Counted from the first letter of the stretch, positions 52,952 through 62,854 are shown. The stretch is 64,000 nt of DNA from Aquiflexum balticum DSM 16537 (GCF_900176595.1 NZ_LT838813.1:2370001-2434000); one strand, 5' to 3'. Notes: a model not told the origin generated them from the letters alone. A program made the numbers and translations.

Positions 52952-53652
52952 TTTCCCTGATTATTATAAAATTCGGTAACAATGGATAAATAAGCTCTGG
53001 GACTGCGCTTAAAATAAATATCCCTTTTTTTAAGTTCTTTTTGGATTGTTTTTTTCTCCATCTCAAGAAATTCAAAAACGCTGCTTTTCTTTTTGACCAA
53101 TAAAAATTTGTTTTCTTTTTTTAACAGATAATCGGATTCTTCAATGAAAATCCGACTATATTTTCCTGTCTCCTTTTTTGCATTCACGGTTTTGTAATGT
53201 TTGCAAAAAAGTTGAGCATTCCCTTCAGTGACCAATTCATAGAATCCGTTGTTGTGGTTATTGTAATCGAAGTTTTCCTCGATTTTGATAAATTTTTTTT
53301 CCTGTGGTTCAAGAATTGAGAAAGAGTTTATCTTTTCGGCTTGGATGATTGTTTTTTGACGGTGTATAGGATGAAAGGTTATTACCAGGTCTTTATGTAT
53401 ATCATATAAAATCGGGACTTGCTCATAGAATAATCCATTAATGGTGATATTGCCAATTTCAAATTTCTTATCCTGCAAATAGGGGTGACCCTCAATATTA
53501 TTGGGAGGATCCACATAATATCCGCCACTTACCACTTCTTGGTGAAAGGGGATGTTTTCGGTGTACTGGGCTTGGATTACAGACTGCATTTGAGCAGATG
53601 CAGATCCTACAAACAGTAAAATTGCAAATAGAAAAAACACTGAGGTTTTCAT
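52948..53652 (-). CDS. Hypothetical secreted protein, first gene of the TonB receptor operon
   Basis: A 234-residue protein with signal peptide MKTSVFFLFAILLFVGSASA. I recognise no family. The mature part contains GGYYVDPPNNIEGHPYLQDK and is rich in Phe, Tyr, Lys and Glu; the C-terminal third (about 175-225) is very basic. Its stop overlaps the receptor start by four bases, so it is cotranscribed and translationally coupled. By position it may be a periplasmic partner of the receptor, but that is inference only. Confidence 0.75.
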   Translation of the reverse strand: MKTSVFFLFAILLFVGSASAQMQSVIQAQYTENIPFHQEVVSGGYYVDPPNNIEGHPYLQDKKFEIGNITINGLFYEQVPILYDIHKDLVITFHPIHRQKTIIQAEKINSFSILEPQEKKFIKIEENFDYNNHNNGFYELVTEGNAQLFCKHYKTVNAKKETGKYSRIFIEESDYLLKKENKFLLVKKKSSVFEFLEMEKKTIQKELKKRDIYFKRSPRAYLSIVTEFYNNQGK

Positions 53653-53978
53653 ATGTAATTTAAATTTTTATCAAATTCAAAAATCAAAGAAACAAATAAT
53701 TTAGGTGATTGTATTATTAGTTCTGTTATTTATATAAATGGTCGAGAAGACTTATGTTCTTGCATTGAATTCAAGGATTATTGGCTGAATAATAAATACT
53801 AAAAGTTAGCGACAAATCACTGCAATCCATCAAACATTGATCTAAGTATGTCCCTTTCTTAGGACTGTTTTAAAGAATGGTTTTTGTGAAAAGCATGGTG
53901 AACAACCCATAATGTTTAACTTGTTTAAAATTGTTTTTAAAAATTTGATAATATTGTCCAGTATAACAGAAACAAACA
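53653..53978. other. Intergenic region, no gene seen
   Basis: Between the divergent TonB operon and the isomerase-like gene. TAATATTG at 53949-53956 has one mismatch to the -7 consensus and could serve the plus-strand gene, with a leader of about 15 bases, but no -33 element is spaced correctly. Nothing else is visible. Confidence 0.4.
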
Positions 53979-54899
53979 ATGGCCTCGAGAAGAAACGTGA
54001 TAAAAACAATAGGGATAAGTGCGGGAGCCTTTTTGGCTCCGGAAATACTGCATGCTTCATCTGATGTTAAAGAAACACAATTCAGCTTTTGTCTCAACAC
54101 GAGTACAATTATGGGACAAAAACCTGGATTGAAAGGATATTTAGATATTGCCGCCAAGGCCGGATACGATGGTGTGGAGTTATGGATCCGTGATATTCAG
54201 GAATACCTTTCTTCAGGAAATTCCTTGTCTGAACTGAAAAAGTATATTTCGGATTCGGGACTGCGTTTTGAGAACGCCATTGGATTTGCGCCTTGGATGG
54301 TTGATGATGATGAAAAAAGAAAGGCCGGTTTTCAACAGATGGAGAAAGAAATGGAGCTTTTGGCTGAGTTGGGCTGTACAAGAATTGCAGCTCCGGCAGC
54401 CGGGGTGAATGCACCTTTGGATTTATTCAAGGCAGGTGAACGCTACAAATCTTTGTTGGATTTGGGTAGGAAAACTGGAGTAATGCCACAATTGGAATTT
54501 TGGGGAGCTTTCCCCTATTTTCATCATTTAGGACAGGTATTGATGGTGGCGGCAGTAGCCGATGATCCTGATGCCAGAATTCTTCCTGATGTTTACCATC
54601 TTTTCCGTGGAGGTTCCGGGTATGATGGGTTAAAAATGTTGAATGGGAATCTGATAGAGATTTTTCACATGAATGATTTTGTGGATACTATCCCAAGAGA
54701 GAAACAGGAGGACAAGGACAGGGTATATCCGGGAGATGGAGCAGCACCCATGAAACAAATCCTACATGATATCAGAAATTCGGGAGGGAAAAAGGTGTTA
54801 TCACTCGAGTTATTTAATCAGGACTATTGGAAGCAAGATGCCCTTCAAGTAGCCAGGACGGGTTTGTCCAAAATGAAAAAGTTGGTGGGGGAGATTTGA
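53979..54899 (+). CDS. TIM-barrel sugar isomerase-like protein (hydroxypyruvate isomerase family)
   Basis: A 306-residue xylose isomerase-like TIM barrel. The N-terminus RRNVIKTIGISAGAFLAPEI is a Tat-like signal with a twin Arg, typical of these proteins in Bacteroidota, suggesting export to the periplasm. Barrel metal ligands are probably the acidic and His residues in LEFWGAFPYFHH, LPDVYHLFRG, EIFHMNDF and LELFNQDYW. Overall resemblance is to hydroxypyruvate isomerase or inosose-type enzymes, but the substrate is uncertain. It is a single gene. Confidence 0.8.
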   Translation: MASRRNVIKTIGISAGAFLAPEILHASSDVKETQFSFCLNTSTIMGQKPGLKGYLDIAAKAGYDGVELWIRDIQEYLSSGNSLSELKKYISDSGLRFENAIGFAPWMVDDDEKRKAGFQQMEKEMELLAELGCTRIAAPAAGVNAPLDLFKAGERYKSLLDLGRKTGVMPQLEFWGAFPYFHHLGQVLMVAAVADDPDARILPDVYHLFRGGSGYDGLKMLNGNLIEIFHMNDFVDTIPREKQEDKDRVYPGDGAAPMKQILHDIRNSGGKKVLSLELFNQDYWKQDALQVARTGLSKMKKLVGEI

Positions 54900-54923
54900 T
54901 GGCGAACTATTTTATTTTAAGCC

Positions 54924-56009
54924 TTATTTCTTGAAAGTAATAATAAATTTGGTTCCTACGTTGACCTGACTTTCAACCCTAATGGCGCCACCAAGACTTT
55001 TTATATGGTTGTAAATTAGATATAAACCTATTCCTTTACTGTCTAAGTGATGATGGAATTTTTGATTGATCCCGAATATTTTATCTTTCACTTTATCTAT
55101 ATCAAACCCTAGACCATTGTCTTCAAAAATCAGTTTCTTTTTCCCATTACTTAATAGGGTTGTTATTGAAATTTCGGGTGCAATTCCGGGTTTTGAATAT
55201 TTAATGGAATTGGTAATCAGATTCAAAAAAATACTTCCCAAATAATCACTGTTAAATTCAATTTCTTTAAGCGCCTCAAAATTTGTTTTGATTTTTGTAC
55301 CGGAGTTTTTGATCAAGGATGGGATTGATTTCAAAACAGTATTCAATGAATCCCCGAAGTTGATTTTTTCAATATCCTGGTTTTTTTTGTCCTCTCCATA
55401 AAGAATATCGACATAATTGTTCAGTGTTTCATTCAGATTGTCACTCGATGATTTGAGCATTCCAAGTAATTCCAAGGTTTCAGCGTCTTCTATTTTTGAA
55501 GAATCCAGAAGTTTAAAAATGGAAAGGAAATTATTTACAGGCGCCCGAAGGTCATGGGTTACAGTATAGGAAAGGTGCTTCAGTTTTTGATTGATCTCAG
55601 TCAAGTTTGATAACAAAAGATTTCTTTCTAATTCCAGATTCTTTTTTAGGGTAATATCTTTGGCAATGGCAAAGATCAATTCCTCATTTTCCAGATACAT
55701 TGATGTCCAAGAAAGCCAAACTGTTTCGCCGTTTTTTGTTAAATACCTGTTTTCGAAATTCAAAAGGGGTTGTCTTTTGGTAAGTTTTTTTCTTGCCTTT
55801 GAGGTAATATCTTTATCCTCAGGATGTACAAAATCATTGATAGGACTGGAAAATAACTCCTCTTTGGAATAACCCAAAAGAGTGGAAACGGCGGGGTTTA
55901 TTCTTTTGAAATAGCCATCATATCCAGCTATGCAGAATAAATCCGGCGATATGTCAAAGAATATTTCAAGCTTATTTAGGATTTCTTTTTCCAATTGGTA
56001 ACTACTCAT
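54924..56009 (-). CDS. PAS-domain sensor histidine kinase (orphan)
   Basis: A 361-residue soluble kinase. A PAS domain (about 5-125) reads FDISPDLFCIAGYDGYFKRI with a PAC motif (LTKNGETVWLSWTSMYLENE). The phosphoacceptor His is in SYTVTHDLRAPVNNF; the ATP-binding boxes are FLNLITNSIKYS (N), EDNGLGFD (G1) and SKGIGLYLIYNH (G2). There is no membrane segment and no response regulator nearby. The start at 56009 (MSSYQLEKEI) is preferred over 56045, which would add 12 non-conserved residues. The PAS signal is unknown. Confidence 0.88.
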   Translation of the reverse strand: MSSYQLEKEILNKLEIFFDISPDLFCIAGYDGYFKRINPAVSTLLGYSKEELFSSPINDFVHPEDKDITSKARKKLTKRQPLLNFENRYLTKNGETVWLSWTSMYLENEELIFAIAKDITLKKNLELERNLLLSNLTEINQKLKHLSYTVTHDLRAPVNNFLSIFKLLDSSKIEDAETLELLGMLKSSSDNLNETLNNYVDILYGEDKKNQDIEKINFGDSLNTVLKSIPSLIKNSGTKIKTNFEALKEIEFNSDYLGSIFLNLITNSIKYSKPGIAPEISITTLLSNGKKKLIFEDNGLGFDIDKVKDKIFGINQKFHHHLDSKGIGLYLIYNHIKSLGGAIRVESQVNVGTKFIITFKK

Positions 56010-56154
56010 TAGAAAACTTGGGGATGATTTTTGGGCAAAGAGCAATCTTCAGCGGACAAGGTATATAAAAAAAGATCATCATCATTTAAAATTGAGATTT
56101 AATGAATTTTAATTGGCATAAAGGAAATATGTATTAAAATAATCATTTGAAATT

Positions 56155-57576
56155 TTAAAAAAATATTAAGGCATAAAGCATAACGGAAACAAAAGCCAAT
56201 ACAGGGCCTAAGACCATCATCAACAAGCCACCGGGTCGGAAGCTTTTTTGCTCTATCATACCTGTGGAATATGAAATCGCATTTGATGGGGTGGAAACAG
56301 GGAGCAATAGGGCACAGGAACAGCTTAAAGCAATAATCAAGGGTACTGCAAATCCCCAGATTCCCGGTAGAGACAATCCCAATGGCACAAGTATGGAAGC
56401 CGCCGCAGTATTGCTCATAATATTTGAAATCAAAACTGCTACAATTGAGAATACTATTGCTACCCCTATCATTGGTATGGGGAGTTGTGAAATTTTTTCC
56501 ATGATGATGTCAGTCAATCCTACATCTACCATAGCAATACCCAAGGCTAAACCTCCTGCTACTAACATCAAAGTATCCCATGGAAGTCTTCTCACGTCTT
56601 CAGCTTTTATTACCTGAAAGAGCGTGAGTAATACTATAGGTATGGCGGAGGTGGCCGCAATTGGAACACCATGAATGGGCTCGGTCAGCCACATGAAGAC
56701 GGTCAGCGAAAGTGTAAAAATAACGGCATATTTTTCAAATCCATTTTTGGTATTTGTTTTCCCCATTAGTTCTGATGTGTCTAGGACTATACCATCCAAT
56801 TGCAGCTTTTTGGTTAAAAATTTCCAAAAAACATATATAGAAATCAAAGCTACGGGAATGCCGAAAAGCATCCATTCTATGAAAGTAATATTGATACCTT
56901 TTTCCTGAAGCGCCCCGACAGCAATTGCGTTTGGCGTACTTCCGATGATTGTGCCCATACCGCCCAGCGTTGCGGCTGCAGGTATTCCGATCAAAAGCGC
57001 TTTTGTATATTCGGAATCTTTTCCCATCAGTCTGGCCAAAGGCAAAATGGAAGACACCATCATTGCGGTAGTGGCGGTATTGGACATCACCATGCTTCCG
57101 ACAGCTGTGGTGAGCATCAATCCCAAAAGCAATCTGCTTGGATCTGATCCGAATTTACTGAGCGTAAACCTAAACAACGCCCTGTCCAGTGAAACAATAC
57201 TCAGGCCCTCTGCAAGAAAAAAACCTCCCAAAAGCAACCAGATTACATTACTGGTCCAAGTTCCCAAATACATTTCTACAGGGGTTTTTTGACCTTCAAG
57301 AACAAAGTTTGTCCCAAAACCAAACAGTAGACCTGCAATGATAAATATTCCGACCGCAAAGGGAGGGATGGCTTCGGTCACCCAAAGCCCAACTGCCAGG
57401 ATACTGAGAAAGAAAACAAAGTTGACATCATCAGGATATCCCAAATTCCGGAAAAAGGAACTGATAAAGGAAGCAAGGATTAAGTTTCCCGTAAAAGTAG
57501 AAGTTGCCCATATCCAACCTGATTTCAGTTTTCTATAAAGACGTATTGTTGCTCTTCTTGAATCGCTGTGAGCCAT
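56155..57576 (-). CDS. DASS-family sodium/anion symporter
   Basis: A 473-residue transporter of the divalent anion:Na+ symporter family, importing dicarboxylates, sulfate or related anions. About 11-12 helices are visible, with the two conserved Ser-Asn-Thr signatures, SNTATTAMM and SNTAAASILVPLG, that bind sodium and the carboxylate. The start at 57576 (MAHSDSRRATI) is preferred, since the upstream 36 codons from 57684 are not typical. Whether it takes dicarboxylate or sulfate is not clear. Confidence 0.9.
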   Translation of the reverse strand: MAHSDSRRATIRLYRKLKSGWIWATSTFTGNLILASFISSFFRNLGYPDDVNFVFFLSILAVGLWVTEAIPPFAVGIFIIAGLLFGFGTNFVLEGQKTPVEMYLGTWTSNVIWLLLGGFFLAEGLSIVSLDRALFRFTLSKFGSDPSRLLLGLMLTTAVGSMVMSNTATTAMMVSSILPLARLMGKDSEYTKALLIGIPAAATLGGMGTIIGSTPNAIAVGALQEKGINITFIEWMLFGIPVALISIYVFWKFLTKKLQLDGIVLDTSELMGKTNTKNGFEKYAVIFTLSLTVFMWLTEPIHGVPIAATSAIPIVLLTLFQVIKAEDVRRLPWDTLMLVAGGLALGIAMVDVGLTDIIMEKISQLPIPMIGVAIVFSIVAVLISNIMSNTAAASILVPLGLSLPGIWGFAVPLIIALSCSCALLLPVSTPSNAISYSTGMIEQKSFRPGGLLMMVLGPVLAFVSVMLYALIFF

Positions 57577-57880
57577 ATAAAAATCATATTTAAAATAGAG
57601 AAGTAAAAATAAAAGAAAATTATTAGTTATGGGACTTGTTAACAATAGATTAATGTGATTTCCAGCTTTCCTGCAAATAGCCAAAAAAAGGTTTGGAGTC
57701 CATTTCTATTTATCGTTTTTTGATTAAAGGTAAGTACCGCTGATTATCCGCTAATAAATCTCCAATTATTACTGATACAAAATCTTCGGATCATCAAATT
57801 AAAGTATTCCTCATGTCAAAATTAACTAGCTTTGGGAAGCTTTAGAATTATCTCCAATATTCTTCTAAAATCCAAAAGTC
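57577..57880. other. Intergenic region with a possible rarA -7 element
   Basis: TAGCTTTG at 57827-57834 matches TAnnTTTG and would start transcription about 40 bases ahead of rarA, but no -33 box is spaced correctly. Nothing else is visible in this stretch. Confidence 0.35.
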
Positions 57881-59143
57881 ATGAATCAAACCCCTCTTGC
57901 CGAACGAATGCGCCCCACTCAATTGGAAGATTTGATTGGACAGGAGCATCTTTCTGCCCCGAATTCATTTCTATACAAAGCCATTAAAAACGGTAGCGTG
58001 CCCTCTATGATTTTATGGGGGCCTCCGGGGGTTGGAAAAACAACAATAGCCAATATCATAGCCAATGAAATAAAGGCCCCTTTTTATACATTAAGTGCGA
58101 TCAGTTCAGGAGTGAAGGATATTCGAGATATCATTGATAAAGCCAAGTTTCAAATGGGGGTTGTACTTTTTATAGATGAGATCCATAGGTTCAACAAATC
58201 CCAGCAAGACGCACTTTTGGGGGCTGTGGAAAAGGGTGTGATCAGATTGATTGGTGCGACCACCGAGAATCCATCTTTTGAGGTCAATGCCGCTTTACTT
58301 TCCAGATGTCAGGTATTTACGTTGAATGCATTGGGCAAATCAGAGCTTGAAGCTATGATCCATCAGGCTTTGAAAAAGGATGTGTTTTTGAAAAAGAAAA
58401 AAGTCGAATTGAAGGAGACAGAGGCGCTGCTGAGACTTTCGGGAGGGGATGGTAGAAAATTACTCAATCTATTGGAGATCGTAATTGATGGCATCAATGA
58501 GGAGCCATGTGTAATAGAAGATAAGATTGTAATTGAAACAGCCCAACAAAAAGTAGCCTTATATGATAAATCAGGAGAACAACATTATGATATTATTTCT
58601 GCCTTCATCAAATCTATAAGGGGGTCAGACCCCAATGCGGCAGTTTATTGGCTTGCAAGAATGATTGAGGGTGGCGAGGATGTAAAATTTATCGCAAGAA
58701 GATTGGTGATACTTGCTTCTGAAGATATTGGAAATGCCAATCCGAATGCGCTGTTGCTTGCCACCAACTGTTTTGAAGCAGTCAAAATCATTGGATATCC
58801 TGAATCAAGGATAATTCTTTCCCAATGCGTAACCTATTTGGCAAGCTCTGCCAAAAGCAATGCGGCTTATATGGCCATCAACAAAGCCCAGGCCTTGGTA
58901 AAAGAGAAGGGGGATTTACCTGTTCCATTTCATTTGAGAAATGCACCCACAAAATTGATGAAGGATTTGAATTATGGGAAAGGATATAAGTATGCCCATG
59001 ATTATGAGGGAAATTTTATCACCCAGGAATTCCTCCCCGATGAAATCAAAAACCTCAAGCTCTATGAACCGGGTAATAATGCAAGAGAAAATGAATTGAG
59101 GAAATTTTTACAGAGCAAGTGGAAAGGAAAATATGGGTATTGA
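57881..59143 (+). CDS. rarA: Replication-associated recombination protein A
   Basis: A 420-residue RarA/MgsA AAA+ ATPase, which acts at stalled replication forks. Walker A is GPPGVGKT (residues 47-54), Walker B DE at 99-100 in [11 protein letters not shown], and [19 protein letters not shown] holds sensor 1 and the arginine-finger region. The C-terminal tetramerisation domain contains [20 protein letters not shown] and the terminal [14 protein letters not shown]. Length is normal. Confidence 0.95.
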   Translation: MNQTPLAERMRPTQLEDLIGQEHLSAPNSFLYKAIKNGSVPSMILWGPPGVGKTTIANIIANEIKAPFYTLSAISSGVKDIRDIIDKAKFQMGVVLFIDEIHRFNKSQQDALLGAVEKGVIRLIGATTENPSFEVNAALLSRCQVFTLNALGKSELEAMIHQALKKDVFLKKKKVELKETEALLRLSGGDGRKLLNLLEIVIDGINEEPCVIEDKIVIETAQQKVALYDKSGEQHYDIISAFIKSIRGSDPNAAVYWLARMIEGGEDVKFIARRLVILASEDIGNANPNALLLATNCFEAVKIIGYPESRIILSQCVTYLASSAKSNAAYMAINKAQALVKEKGDLPVPFHLRNAPTKLMKDLNYGKGYKYAHDYEGNFITQEFLPDEIKNLKLYEPGNNARENELRKFLQSKWKGKYGY

Positions 59144-59183
59144 AAAACAGCCAAAACAAGAAACTATTGAAAGTTATCGAATC

Positions 59184-59915
59184 CTACTTTCCAAAAATCA
59201 CCTCCTCATTCGGCACCCTAAACCTTTTCCCATAAATGCCTTCAGGCAATCCTTTCCCACAGCCAATGATCATGGATATTTCCGCTCCATTGGGTAGATT
59301 CAATAATTTCTTCACCCTCAATGAATCCATCCCTTCCATGGGGCAAGTGTCATATCCTTCAGCTTTCATTGCATACATAAATGTCATGGCTGCCAAAGCA
59401 GCGCTTTTATGCACAGAAATCCTGATGTCTGTTTCTGAAACTTCTCTTACCATTGGTCTCCTTAATCCAATAAACCAGGCCACGAGCTGTTTGATCAATG
59501 ACCATAATGGGAATTTTGAATAGAGTTTGGGTATAAGTTTTCCATAGTAGGATAGGGCCTGTTTTTGTTTCTTACCGGGAGAATTTTTATAGGTTTCCTG
59601 AATATAGCCGTAATTGGCTTTAGCTCGGCTTTTCCATTTATCCCTTCTTGTTACAACAACTACCAACTCCCGGGCTGTTGTTGCGGCTTTTTGTTTCATG
59701 CAAAGCTTGTCCAATCCGGGTTTTGAAGGAGAAGTTTCGGGAATTCTGTAGAATTCCCATAGTTGCAGGTTAGAGCTATTGGGGGCTAAAGTAGCAGCAT
59801 CAAGACATTTTTGTACCACTTGATGATTGAAAGGGCTTTCTTGGTCAAAAATACGGACTGACCTTCTAGCCTCGATAATATCAAAAAATCCTAGTTCCTG
59901 TATATTTTCGTTCAT
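59184..59915 (-). CDS. Nitroreductase family protein
   Basis: A 243-residue FMN-dependent oxidoreductase of the nitroreductase fold. The FMN motif ARRSVRIFD is at about residues 16-24, LAPNSSNLQLWEF follows (binding the phosphate and ring), and a central AALAAMTFMYAMKAEGYDTCPMEG ends in the conserved EG. The C-terminus has IIGCGKGLPEGIYGKRFR. The physiological substrate is not known; members reduce quinones, nitroaromatics or flavins. It is convergent with rarA, 40 bases apart. Confidence 0.88.
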   Translation of the reverse strand: MNENIQELGFFDIIEARRSVRIFDQESPFNHQVVQKCLDAATLAPNSSNLQLWEFYRIPETSPSKPGLDKLCMKQKAATTARELVVVVTRRDKWKSRAKANYGYIQETYKNSPGKKQKQALSYYGKLIPKLYSKFPLWSLIKQLVAWFIGLRRPMVREVSETDIRISVHKSAALAAMTFMYAMKAEGYDTCPMEGMDSLRVKKLLNLPNGAEISMIIGCGKGLPEGIYGKRFRVPNEEVIFGK

Positions 59916-60015
59916 TTGGTCAATTTTATTTTTATTGATTCGGCGACTTATTTAGTTTTGTTTATATTCAAAGCTAAAATTACATTTTATATCCTATACC
60001 ATTTCATTCTTTACC

Positions 60016-61503
60016 ATGGTTTTGCAATTTCTACGACTCGAATTATTAAAAAGTATGAGGTCCACAGCCTTCGCAAAGAGTGCTTTGGTTGCTATTTTCC
60101 TTGCTTTTCTGGCAATAGTATTACTTGCTTATGTCTTGTTACTTGGCCTTGTACTAAAGCAGATCATTGAAAAAGGCTTTGATAGCTCAGATGCTTACGC
60201 AACACTCAGTGGGGTATTGATTTATTTCTTTCTTTTTGAATTCATGTACAGGTATTTTATCCAGAAACTTCCGGTGATTGAGCTGGAAAGATTTTTACAT
60301 CTTCCCATCAAGAAAAGCATGATTATTCATTTTCTTTTGGGCAGATCCTTTGTTTCTCCTATGACTTTGATTGCTCCATTGTTGTTTCTGCCATTTGCGG
60401 TTCAGGAGGTTGCAACAAGGTTTGGGTCGCCTGCAGCATGGTCATGGATGTTTTGTATTTTATTTACCAGTTGGTCTTTGCATTGGCTGATGCTTTGGTT
60501 CAAACAAAAATTTGAAGATAGTATCACCGGAATAGGCGTAGTTTTTCTCGTTTTATTACTTGGGGCAGGATCCAATTATATGGGTTGGTTCAACTTGGGG
60601 GACATCATGAAGCCTGTTTTTGATTGGTCATTGACGAGTTTTGTCCCCGTATTGGTGATGTTTTTGGTTTTTCTTGCGCTTCACAGGTTAGCATATACTT
60701 ATTATTACAACAATGCATACCTGGAAGACCTTACTCAAGATGAAGATGTCCGTTTTGTCAATCAGGAGTTTGGTATTTTCAATAGGTTTGGATTGGCAGG
60801 GGAACTTGCCAATTTGGAATGGAAGCTGATCATCCGTCATAAGAAAAGCAGGACCTATCTGATGTTGGCAGGGTTTTTCCTGCTTTATGGGTTGATATTT
60901 TACGCCAATCCCCAATATTCCACAGAGGAAGGATTCTCTCATATGTTTGTTTTTGTAGGCTCATTTATAACAGGGATTTTCATGCTCCAATACGGGCAGC
61001 TGTTTTTAAGTTGGAACTCAGCCAATTTTGATTTTTTCCTTCAAAAGAGAGACGGTGTGGAAAGCCTGATCAAAGGAAAGTATCTCCTCTTTATTGCAAC
61101 TTCCTGTTTATGCTTTCTATTGTCAGTTCCTTATGTGTTTTTTGGATGGGATATTTTATTGATCCATATCGCTACCTTTTTATTCAATATGGGAGTGATT
61201 ATGCACATGGTCATTTATTTGTCCTTATGGAAACCCAAACCAATGGACCTGAACAAAGGAGCTATGTTCAATTATGAAGGAGTGGGAATTGCTCAATTTC
61301 TGATGATCATCCCCATGTTTATGGCACCCTATATAGTTTATCTTCCTTTTGCCTTATTGGTCAATCAATATGTGGGATTACTGGCTTTGGGAATTTTTGG
61401 AATGGTAGGAATCTTGGCATTTCCTTATTTATCAAATTTACCTGTGCAAAAAGTACTTAATAATCGGTATGAAATTTCATCTTCATTTAGACAAGAGTTA
61501 TGA
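60016..61503 (+). CDS. ABC transporter permease of the DUF5687 family
   Basis: A 495-residue membrane protein with about 11 hydrophobic helices, recognised as the Bacteroidota-specific DUF5687 family. The N-terminal FLRLELLKSMRSTAFAKSAL is a typical cytosolic-then-helix start. Its stop overlaps the ATG of the ABC ATPase gene by four bases, so the two form one exporter. The substrate is unknown. No substrate-binding protein is nearby, which supports an export role. Confidence 0.82.
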   Translation: MVLQFLRLELLKSMRSTAFAKSALVAIFLAFLAIVLLAYVLLLGLVLKQIIEKGFDSSDAYATLSGVLIYFFLFEFMYRYFIQKLPVIELERFLHLPIKKSMIIHFLLGRSFVSPMTLIAPLLFLPFAVQEVATRFGSPAAWSWMFCILFTSWSLHWLMLWFKQKFEDSITGIGVVFLVLLLGAGSNYMGWFNLGDIMKPVFDWSLTSFVPVLVMFLVFLALHRLAYTYYYNNAYLEDLTQDEDVRFVNQEFGIFNRFGLAGELANLEWKLIIRHKKSRTYLMLAGFFLLYGLIFYANPQYSTEEGFSHMFVFVGSFITGIFMLQYGQLFLSWNSANFDFFLQKRDGVESLIKGKYLLFIATSCLCFLLSVPYVFFGWDILLIHIATFLFNMGVIMHMVIYLSLWKPKPMDLNKGAMFNYEGVGIAQFLMIIPMFMAPYIVYLPFALLVNQYVGLLALGIFGMVGILAFPYLSNLPVQKVLNNRYEISSSFRQEL

Positions 61504-62195
61504 TAAGTGTACAAAATATTAAAAAACAGTATAAAGAAGCCGTAGTGCTGGATGTGGAATCCATTGAAATTCCCAAATCTGAATGCTTTGGTCTGGTAGG
61601 AAATAATGGAGCCGGTAAAACCACCCTTTTCAGAATCATGTTGGATTTGGTAAGGGCTACTTCCGGTGAAGTCTTGATTGACGGCCAAAATGTCAGCAAA
61701 ACCGAGGAATGGAAGTCTAGGGTAGGCGCTTACCTTGATGAACATATGCTGTTGTCGTATCTTACTCCCGATGAATATTTTGAGACACTGAGAAAAATTT
61801 ACCGGCTTTCAGAAGAAGATTTAAGATTGCATCTTGAAAATTTCAAAGACCTTTTCAATGATGAAATATTGGGCAAAAAGAAATATATCAGAGACTTATC
61901 TAAAGGAAATCTGAAAAAAGTGGGGATAGCCGCGGCATTGATGGGCAATCCTGAAGTCGTGCTGCTTGACGAACCTTTTGAAAACCTTGATCCAAGTTCT
62001 CAAATAAGATTGAAGAAGTTGATACTTCATGAAAAAGAGAGGTCTCAGGTTACTTTTTTGATTTCTTCCCATGACCTCAACCATGTTACTGAAATCTGTG
62101 ACAGAATAGTCTTGTTGGAAAAAGGTAAAGTAATCAAGGACCTGAAAGAAAAGGAATTGATGATGTCCGAATTGGATTCCTATTTCACAGGCTGA
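61500..62195 (+). CDS. ABC transporter ATP-binding protein
   Basis: A 231-residue ATPase of the ABC-2 type exporter class. Walker A is GNNGAGKT (residues 34-41), the signature motif is DLSKGNLKKVGIA (SKGN in place of SGGQ), and Walker B is VVLLDEPFENLD. The H-loop is SSHDLNHV. It energises the overlapping DUF5687 permease. A strong terminator follows after about 160 bases. Confidence 0.93.
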   Translation: MISVQNIKKQYKEAVVLDVESIEIPKSECFGLVGNNGAGKTTLFRIMLDLVRATSGEVLIDGQNVSKTEEWKSRVGAYLDEHMLLSYLTPDEYFETLRKIYRLSEEDLRLHLENFKDLFNDEILGKKKYIRDLSKGNLKKVGIAAALMGNPEVVLLDEPFENLDPSSQIRLKKLILHEKERSQVTFLISSHDLNHVTEICDRIVLLEKGKVIKDLKEKELMMSELDSYFTG

Positions 62196-62356
62196 AAATA
62201 TTCCGGAATGAATTGCCAAGGTGATCAAATAGACGGTTGAATCCCAGAGAATTTCAATGGGATTATTATTTCTCTTATTGTTCTGTATTCCGATTTCAAG
62301 CCATTGTTCTATAAAAAGATATTCCCTTCTAAATAAAGCGTATTCCCCTTTCCCTT

Positions 62357-62407
62357 AATCCCGATCAATATTTATCTTATCGATAAGTTTTGATCGGGAT
62401 TTTTTTT
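62357..62407 (+). terminator. Intrinsic terminator downstream of the ABC exporter
   Basis: AATCCCGATCAA (62357-62368) pairs perfectly with TTGATCGGGATT (62390-62401), followed by a T-run through 62407. Inside the loop is a perfect palindrome, CTTATCGATAAG (62376-62387), so the whole folds as a stem with a second stem on top. Confidence 0.85.
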
Positions 62408-62409
62408 GC

Positions 62410-62641
62410 CTACAAATCTTTATAAGATAGCTCAAAAAGCGTTTTTAAGCCATGGGAATTTTTAATCGAAAGTTTTTTTAAAATAAATATTAAAAATTAT
62501 TTGTTTTTTAAATATAAAAAAATGTAATTTGAATCGTAATAATTGTTGTATGAGACAATAATTAGTGATCTCGGTTCAGCTATCTCGCTGATAATGTTAA
62601 TAGTGAAAATTTTTAAGTAACAAATTTAAACTTGTTTGAAA
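62410..62641 (+). other. AT-rich region upstream of a small gene
   Basis: No reading frame of note and no clear promoter. Part of the 446-base gap between the ABC ATPase and the small gene at 62642, the rest of which holds the terminator. Confidence 0.4.
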
Positions 62642-62854
62642 ATGATGAAATATGTAATCAAATTGGAAATCAACGGAATTGAGTTCCAAATCAAAACCCT
62701 CGCAGGTAGTGAAAGAGAAGCAAAAGATAAAGCTTGGGATGTTATCATAGAAAGAACATCTTTTATTTCTATTCGTCCTGAAGCTATAATGGAAGTAAAC
62801 CGCAGTTTCAGTCAAAAAATGGTCACTGGATTTAAAAGTGCATTGTTGTTCTAG
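62642..62854 (+). CDS. Small hypothetical protein
   Basis: A 70-residue protein (MMKYVIKLEINGIEFQIKTL), with a strand-strand-helix look: KYVIKLEI, IEFQIKTLAG, then a charged helix SEREAKDKAWDVIIERTSF. It resembles the small DUF-type proteins of this phylum but I cannot name a family. It is flanked by strong terminators on both sides, so it has its own transcript. The first ATG of the ATGATG pair at 62642 is used; 62645 is equally possible. Confidence 0.6.
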   Translation: MMKYVIKLEINGIEFQIKTLAGSEREAKDKAWDVIIERTSFISIRPEAIMEVNRSFSQKMVTGFKSALLF

